NCBI RefSeq assembly: GCF_002287925.1 | Contig: NZ_CP016769.1 | Location: forward strand, 1,396,062 to 1,460,061 | Length of the DNA stretch: 64,000 nt | From: Candidatus Planktophila lacus | GTDB lineage: Bacteria; Actinomycetota; Actinomycetes; Nanopelagicales; Nanopelagicaceae | Direction: 5' to 3' | Shown here: positions 59,873-64,000 of the stretch, in pieces | Numbering within the stretch: position 1 is the first letter of the stretch | How the letters are laid out: each line of letters starts with the position of its first letter | Translations under genes and position numbers: made by a program | The notes under the pieces: model-generated | The model's input: the letters and a program-made list of their open reading frames with translations, nothing else | Told to the model about the DNA's origin: nothing | The model's database searches: none

Positions 59873-60798
59873 GCTATTTCTCCATCGCGTTTGTAATTAA
59901 TATTTACAACATTGGAATCGAAGTTAACATCGAGAGCATCTTTTGGTTTTCCGCGTTCTGCAATTTCGCGCGCTACCTGCATATAGGCAATAGCTCCTGG
60001 TGATAGCGGGTCATATGTCATAACCGTTTGGTTATATGAAGGCGCCTCAGATACACGTACTGCTCGCGGAATTGGAATATCAATTAACTCTTTTGGAAAG
60101 TGCGCGCGAACATTTGCAGCGACATCATTTGATAAACGGGTGCGGCCATCAAACATTGTTAAAACAATTGTTGAAAGATCGAGGTTTGCATTTAGGCGCT
60201 TCTTAACAACACCATATGTTTCAAGGAGTTGTGATAAACCTTCAAGTGCGTAATATTCAGTTTGAATTGGAATTAAAAGTTCACGTGCTGCAGCAAGTGC
60301 GTTGATGGTTAACAAGCCAAGTGATGGTGGGCAATCGATAAAGATGTAATCGTAATTTGGTGAAATTTCATCGAGCGCTTCTTTCAAACGAAGTTCGCGC
60401 GCAACCATTGAAACTAAATTAACTTCAGCATTTGCAAGAGATGAATTTGAAGGAACACAATCAAGTGCGGGAAATCCGGCAACCTTTTGAATTACAGAAC
60501 TGATCTGCGCAGTTCCCATAAGCACGTCATAAACGCCTTCGATATCACGGTGAGGAACGCCCAAAGCGGTGCTGGCGTTGCCCTGTGGATCTAGATCAAC
60601 GACTAGGACCCGAAGTCCGCCCATAGATAGGGCTGCTGCGATATTGACTGTTGTGGTGGTCTTTCCGACCCCACCTTTCTGGTTTGCCACAGTGAAGATA
60701 CGGGTCGAGGCAGGTTTTGCCATCGCCTCTTTTAGCCGCCGGACGCCGACGACCTTTGTCTCGCTCTCGCGATCGCTTGTTTCACGTGAATCAACCAC
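59869..60798 (-). CDS. parA: Chromosome-partitioning ATPase ParA (Soj)
   Basis: 309 residues from a GTG. An N-terminal tail (1-35) precedes the Walker-type ATPase with KGGVGKTTT (about 44-52), DLDPQGNAS near 70 and DCPPSLGLLT near 155. It drives segregation of the origin with ParB. The codons for residues 4-7 (Ser-Arg-Glu-Thr) carry a near-perfect parS. TTAGAT lies 6 bases before the GTG, a weak fit to the leaderless pattern. Confidence 0.96.
   Translation of the reverse strand: MVDSRETSDRESETKVVGVRRLKEAMAKPASTRIFTVANQKGGVGKTTTTVNIAAALSMGGLRVLVVDLDPQGNASTALGVPHRDIEGVYDVLMGTAQISSVIQKVAGFPALDCVPSNSSLANAEVNLVSMVARELRLKEALDEISPNYDYIFIDCPPSLGLLTINALAAARELLIPIQTEYYALEGLSQLLETYGVVKKRLNANLDLSTIVLTMFDGRTRLSNDVAANVRAHFPKELIDIPIPRAVRVSEAPSYNQTVMTYDPLSPGAIAYMQVAREIAERGKPKDALDVNFDSNVVNINYKRDGEIA
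60778..60793. promoter_or_regulatory. parS site inside the parA start
   Basis: 15 of 16 bases match the consensus palindrome TGTTTCACGTGAAACA (one substitution, A to T, at position 14). It codes for Ser-Arg-Glu-Thr in ParA. ParB binding here also lets it control parA expression. Confidence 0.9.
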
Positions 60799-60806
60799 GC
60801 GCCTAT

Positions 60807-61433
60807 CTAAGCACTTATTAGAGAGCCTTTACGCACAGAGATAACTCTGCCGAGCTCAATTCCCTCAAGTTTTATCTCGTGGAGCTCAGCTCCTTTGATG
60901 CCAACCATCTCATTTGCCGCAGACTCCCCCTTCATCGCTAAAAGGGACCCTCCGGTTTTAACCATATGCCAGCTAATCTTCTTCAACTTCTCCATTGGAG
61001 CCACGGCGCGGGCGGTAACAAAGTCAGCGCTCTTCTTTACATCCTGGGCTCGGCCACGGATGACCTCAATCTCAACTCCGCCAGCGGCAATCGCCGCAAC
61101 CGCCTCATTTAAGAACTCAACTCTGCGCTCAAGAGGCTCAATTAAGGTCACTTTTAAGTCAGGTCGGGCTAGGGCGATAACGATTCCGGGTAGACCTGCC
61201 CCTGAGCCGATATCGAAGAGGGAGGCCCCTTGCGGCAAAAGTTGGGTTACTGGCAGGCAGTTAAAGATATGGCGATCCCAGATCCGCTCGCCTTCGCGAG
61301 GGCCAATTAACCCTCGTTCAATGCCTGCGGTGGTGAGGAATTCGGCGTAGGCGCGGATAGCGTCCTCTTGCCCAGGAAAGTACTTGGTAATGAGCGTTTC
61401 ACGTGAAACTGACTCCGGCTGGAGATTTGTCAT
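60807..61433 (-). CDS. rsmG: 16S rRNA (guanine-527-N7)-methyltransferase RsmG (GidB)
   Basis: 208 residues. SAM-binding motif FDIGSGAGLPGIVIALARPDLKVTLIEP (about 71-98), FLNEAVAAI, and the conserved Arg and Lys in VTARAVAPMEKL near 135-146. It methylates G527 of 16S rRNA, affecting streptomycin sensitivity. GGGAG precedes the ATG. Its N-terminal SRET is encoded by a parS. In the order jag-rsmG-parA-parB, standard for this chromosomal region. Confidence 0.96.
   Translation of the reverse strand: MTNLQPESVSRETLITKYFPGQEDAIRAYAEFLTTAGIERGLIGPREGERIWDRHIFNCLPVTQLLPQGASLFDIGSGAGLPGIVIALARPDLKVTLIEPLERRVEFLNEAVAAIAAGGVEIEVIRGRAQDVKKSADFVTARAVAPMEKLKKISWHMVKTGGSLLAMKGESAANEMVGIKGAELHEIKLEGIELGRVISVRKGSLISA
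61396..61409. promoter_or_regulatory. parS site inside the rsmG start
   Basis: Perfect 14-bp core GTTTCACGTGAAAC; only the outermost bases of the 16-mer differ. It encodes Ser-Arg-Glu-Thr near the RsmG N-terminus. It lies 618 bp from the parA copy. Confidence 0.92.
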
Positions 61434-61442
61434 GAGCTCCCT

Positions 61443-61976
61443 TTAGGCGGGATAGATGACGACGAAGCGGTTTGGATCTTCGCCATCTGACTCAGATGAG
61501 AGACCTAGGGTCTGGATCGTGTCGTGGATGATCTTGCGCTCAAAGGCGTTCATTGGGTCGAGTTTGATCGATGCCCCAGTGGTCTTTGCCTGCTCTGCCA
61601 TCTTCTCGGCAAGAGCGGTTAGCTCCTTGCGGCGGCCTGAGCGGAATCCATCGATATCGAGCATCAGGCGGCTACGGTCGCCGGTCGCTGTCTGAACAGC
61701 AAGGCGAGTTAGCTCCTGGATTGCATCTAGGACTTCACCTTCCTGGCCGACTAGGTGGCGAAGCTTTCCACCAACGATCGCCAGGCTGGCGCGGTCGTTT
61801 TCAACGTCGATATCGATATCGCCATCTAGGTCTGCAATATCTAGTAAACCTTCGAGGTAATCAGCTGCGATATCGCCTTCTTCCTCAAGGCGCGCAATTG
61901 TCTTTGGCGCCTTCTTGGTAGGTGTTCCGGCCTCAGCGGTCTCGTTTTCCAATACTTCCGTGGTCTCTTCGCTCAT
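61443..61976 (-). CDS. jag: R3H/KH domain RNA-binding protein Jag (KhpB)
   Basis: 177 residues. The acidic N-terminus (about 1-45) is followed by a KH domain (VGGKLRHLVGQEGEVLDAIQELTRLAVQ, about 69-96) and an R3H domain (about 110-170: KLDPMNAFERKIIHDTIQTL). It binds RNA and is linked to cell elongation and division in other Gram-positives, where it is phosphorylated by a PASTA kinase. The ribosome site AAGGAG is 8 bases upstream. In the order yidC-jag-rsmG. Confidence 0.92.
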   Translation of the reverse strand: MSEETTEVLENETAEAGTPTKKAPKTIARLEEEGDIAADYLEGLLDIADLDGDIDIDVENDRASLAIVGGKLRHLVGQEGEVLDAIQELTRLAVQTATGDRSRLMLDIDGFRSGRRKELTALAEKMAEQAKTTGASIKLDPMNAFERKIIHDTIQTLGLSSESDGEDPNRFVVIYPA

Positions 61977-62045
61977 CTTCTCACTCCTTGTAGTTATGTA
62001 AAGTTATTTGGGTCTTTTGATAGTTTTTGTACTTAAATGTCCGCT

Positions 62046-62993
62046 TTACTTCTTCTTTTTCTTCTTTGGTTGCTTTCTCTGGCCTTTAACTTCGCCGGTT
62101 CCTTCAGCACCGTCTTCAGGGTTTGTTCCATCGGGAACAGTTCCTGTTGAGTCTTTCGAACCTTTTTTATCTTTCGCTGCCTTCTTCTTTTGTAGCTCTT
62201 CGTAGGCAGGTGAACCTGGTGTTGGGTTTCGTTTAATTACATAGAACTGCTGTCCCCATGTCCAGAAGTTTGTTGTTGACCAGTAGATCAAAACTCCAAC
62301 CGGGAAGTTAACACCAGATACCGCGAAAATTACTGGGAATAAATACAACATGATTTTCTGCTGTTGCAACATCATATTGTTGCTGGAATCCATCTTTGGC
62401 ATTCCTTTTACCATCAACTGACGTTGTGTTGTAAAAGTTGTAGCAGACATAATGAAAATCAAAATAACTGTGACAATCTTTACAGTTGTATCGGGTGAAC
62501 CTAGGAAAGTCTCTGAGATCTTCGCACCAAAAAATGTTGCTTGTGCTGCGCTATCTAGATAATCACCTTTTAGGAATCCGCGTGCGATTGGCGCTGATAC
62601 GCCAGCATCTGTCTTTGCAGCGATTCCATTTAGAACTGTAAAGAGTGCGAAGAAGATTGGTGCTTGCGCCAAGATTGGAAAACATGATGCAAGTGGATTT
62701 GTCTTATGCTCTTTGTAGAGCTTCATCATCTCTTCAGATTGTTTTTGGCGATCATCTTTATATTTAGTTTGGATCGCCTTCATCTGTGGTTGTAGTGCAG
62801 TAAGTGCGCGCTGACTTTTAATCTGCTTAACAAATAGCGGGATCAAAATAATACGAATTAAAACAACAAGTCCGACGATCGAGAGCGCCCAAGTAACTCC
62901 GCTATCGAAACCGAAGATAGGTGAGAGCAAGTAGTGAATTCCGACAATAACTCCGGATACGAAGTTATAGAGGGGGTTTAAAATAAAGCCCAT
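62046..62993 (-). CDS. yidC: Membrane protein insertase YidC
   Basis: 315 residues. Five helices: about 7-26, 32-53 (with IRIILIPLF and the hydrophilic-groove Arg), 102-120, 170-190 and 220-245. The cytoplasmic loop KAIQTKYKDDRQKQSEEMMKLYKEHKTNPLASCFPILAQAP is the YidC/Oxa1 signature. A basic tail ends in a run of Lys. It inserts membrane proteins alone or with SecYEG. TAATG overlap with yidD. Confidence 0.96.
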   Translation of the reverse strand: MGFILNPLYNFVSGVIVGIHYLLSPIFGFDSGVTWALSIVGLVVLIRIILIPLFVKQIKSQRALTALQPQMKAIQTKYKDDRQKQSEEMMKLYKEHKTNPLASCFPILAQAPIFFALFTVLNGIAAKTDAGVSAPIARGFLKGDYLDSAAQATFFGAKISETFLGSPDTTVKIVTVILIFIMSATTFTTQRQLMVKGMPKMDSSNNMMLQQQKIMLYLFPVIFAVSGVNFPVGVLIYWSTTNFWTWGQQFYVIKRNPTPGSPAYEELQKKKAAKDKKGSKDSTGTVPDGTNPEDGAEGTGEVKGQRKQPKKKKKK

Positions 62994-63253
62994 TAGTTAG
63001 CTCCTACACTGGTTTTCTCGGTGGTTTTAATTTTTGTTGAGCCTTCTTTAATTGCGTAATCAACGCCGCCATGTGACCATGGGTTACAGCGCACCAGGCG
63101 CCAGAGCGCCATACCTACGCCGCGAATTCCGTAATGCGAAATTGCAGATGCGGCATATGTTGAACAAGATGGGTAGTACTTACAACGCGGCGCGAAAGAT
63201 GGGGAGATCCATTTTTGATAGAAGTTAATTACCGCAACTAATACTGTGCGCAT
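62993..63253 (-). CDS. yidD: Membrane protein insertion efficiency factor YidD
   Basis: 86 residues. INFYQKWISPSFAPRCKYYPSCSTYA (9-34) and SHYGIRGVGMALWRLVRCNPWSHGGVDYA (39-67) hold the conserved Cys and aromatic residues of this small family. It assists YidC. It begins directly after the rnpA stop. The C-terminus is short and basic. Confidence 0.95.
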   Translation of the reverse strand: MRTVLVAVINFYQKWISPSFAPRCKYYPSCSTYAASAISHYGIRGVGMALWRLVRCNPWSHGGVDYAIKEGSTKIKTTEKTSVGAN

Positions 63254-63613
63254 CTACTTCACCGCGTTTCGGGTTGAGCGTTCCAGTAATTTAGTGACAA
63301 GTTTTTCAACCTCAGAGATAACGTCAGAAGATGAGCTTTTAGCCAGTGCGCGAATTACAAAGAGAGAATTTGTTGGCAGTTTTGAAAGTTGTGGCGCTGC
63401 TGCATGGCGAAGTTTGCGAGCTAAAGCATGGCGCGCAACCGAGCCACCGACTCCTTTATTAACAATTAACCCAAACTTTGGTGGGTTGGTTTCTTCTGGC
63501 GCAGGTTTGATGTAGAGGTATCCAACAAAGTGCTCTGAGGTAACGCGGGTTCCGCTCTTTGTTGCGCGAGCGAAATCGGCGGTTAAATTCAAACGTGCGT
63601 TTTTAGGCAGCAC
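63254..63613 (-). CDS. rnpA: Ribonuclease P protein component
   Basis: 119 residues from GTG 63613. N-terminal ARLNLTADFARATKSGTRV, FGLIVNKGVGGSVARHALARKLRHA (about 53-77, the RNR-like basic helix that binds RNase P RNA) and LVIRALAKSSSSDV-like end. It helps the RNA subunit cut tRNA leaders. 26 bp after rpmH. The M1 RNA gene (rnpB) is not in this window. Confidence 0.93.
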   Translation of the reverse strand: MLPKNARLNLTADFARATKSGTRVTSEHFVGYLYIKPAPEETNPPKFGLIVNKGVGGSVARHALARKLRHAAAPQLSKLPTNSLFVIRALAKSSSSDVISEVEKLVTKLLERSTRNAVK

Positions 63614-63639
63614 GAGATTTTCCGGTGCGGCTCTATAAC

Positions 63640-63777
63640 TTACGCAGAGAGACGAACGCGGCCTTTGGCGCGACGAGCTGAAAGAACTGCACGTCCTGCG
63701 CGAGTTGCCATGCGTGCGCGGAAGCCGTGCTTCTTGGCGCGACGACGAGTATTAGGTTGGAAGGTGCGCTTTGTCAT
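63640..63777 (-). CDS. rpmH: 50S ribosomal protein L34
   Basis: 45 residues: [19 protein letters not shown] at the N-terminus, then a basic helix [24 protein letters not shown] and a final SA. Standard L34. The ATG is preceded by AAGAGGAG 7 bases upstream. It is the first gene of the rpmH-rnpA-yidD-yidC operon and is transcribed away from oriC. Confidence 0.97.
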   Translation of the reverse strand: MTKRTFQPNTRRRAKKHGFRARMATRAGRAVLSARRAKGRVRLSA

Positions 63778-64000
63778 GATGACTCCTCTTAAAACTTAAA
63801 TTGCGGCCAGTTCGGCTTGAGCGTGGGCGGGTTTTGACTGACCCGACCTGAGCGCAAACCGGTTTCTATGAACTCTTCATAAATACGGGGGAAGCGAGGG
63901 TGTAACGGTAGAGGTGGGGATAGAGGTGGGTCAAACTGGATCCTGGGTTGAGGGTTGTGGATAACCGCTTGCTTTTCTCTGGAAAGAGCCCTACTTTTCA
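63778..64000. other. rpmH-dnaA intergenic region, partial (probable oriC edge)
   Basis: 223 bp without a gene, cut by the window end. On the minus strand a perfect DnaA box TTATCCACA lies at plus-strand bases 63956-63964. The rpmH promoter should be near 63790-63860, and GGTGGGGATAG-type degenerate boxes occur around 63912. dnaA itself should lie beyond the edge; this part alone cannot prove the origin. Confidence 0.7.
63956..63964 (-). promoter_or_regulatory. Perfect DnaA box
   Basis: TTATCCACA on the minus strand, the exact consensus 9-mer, in the rpmH-side intergenic region where actinobacterial oriC is found. Confidence 0.8.

Noticed and set aside
1..64000. CRISPR arrays, insertion sequences, prophage and rRNA genes
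   Set aside because: I saw no regularly spaced repeats, transposase, phage or rRNA sequence on either strand.

Overview
The window looks like a chromosomal segment next to the replication origin of a streamlined, moderate-GC actinobacterium. The best guess is a freshwater acI-type lineage (Nanopelagicales, Planktophila/Nanopelagicus-like). The order pcnA/NUDIX/secreted membrane protein/murJ/trxB/trxA/cwlM/.../parB/parA/rsmG/jag/yidC/yidD/rnpA/rpmH (50.5-63.8 kb) is the conserved actinobacterial left flank of oriC. CrgA, a PASTA kinase, DUF5318 and a CrcB pair are also actinobacterial. The lineage call is inference from gene content, compactness and base composition; no 16S gene is present.\n\nLayout. 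(1) 0-13.4 kb: carbohydrate uptake and oxidation. It holds a TIM-barrel isomerase, an SDR, a 593-residue D-apionate-lactonase-like protein, an FrcBCA-like sugar ABC transporter, a GMC oxidoreductase, a shikimate-dehydrogenase-like protein, an IolE-like dehydratase/isomerase, a NagB-like protein, a ROK protein, a Gfo/Idh/MocA dehydrogenase, an SDR and a small monooxygenase. (2) 13.4-16.3 kb: tRNA-Arg, ferredoxin-NADP reductase, a Phd/RelE toxin-antitoxin pair, a DUF2993 protein and tRNA-Ser(GCT). (3) 16.3-20.5 kb: an operon of split transketolase, FGGY kinase and TIM-barrel isomerase. This is the gene set of the isomerase branch of D-apiose catabolism. (4) 20.5-31.4 kb: secreted endonuclease/phosphatase, M24 peptidase, succinate dehydrogenase with two CrcB fluoride channels, tRNA-Ser(TGA), HAD/serS/pheA, GDPD. 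(5) 31.4-39.3 kb: PP2C phosphatase, PknB kinase, PabA/TrpG, CrgA, a two-component system, HtpX/LemA, Dcd. (6) 39.3-50.5 kb: acyl-CoA dehydrogenase, DMT transporter, dnaB, rpsF-ssb-rpsR-rplI, GT87-like mannosyltransferase, class A PBP, DUF5318, MFS. (7) 50.5-64 kb: the oriC flank, with two parS sites inside coding sequence and a perfect DnaA box at the right edge.\n\nHow it works together. Plant- or polysaccharide-derived sugars would enter through the FrcBCA-like transporter. They could then be oxidised (dehydrogenase, lactonase) or isomerised, phosphorylated and cleaved by the split transketolase into the pentose phosphate pathway. The right half is housekeeping: envelope growth (PBP, MurJ, CwlM, PknB, CrgA), replication (DnaB, SSB, Dcd), segregation (ParAB-parS) and membrane protein insertion.\n\nArchitecture. 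No gene-free stretch exceeds 300 bases. Convergent genes abut or share palindromic stop tetranucleotides. More than twenty transcription units have a TANNNT-like -10 hexamer 6-7 bases before the start codon and no Shine-Dalgarno sequence, which predicts widespread leaderless transcription, including back-to-back divergent promoters only 25-34 bp long. Other non-coding signals are a duplicated operator-like site at the toxin-antitoxin promoter, a run of four DnaA-box-like 9-mers upstream of dnaB, a 34-bp-period tandem repeat, a strong TTCG hairpin behind the sugar-binding-protein gene, and candidate ribosomal-protein leader structures. No insertion sequence, prophage or CRISPR array was seen.
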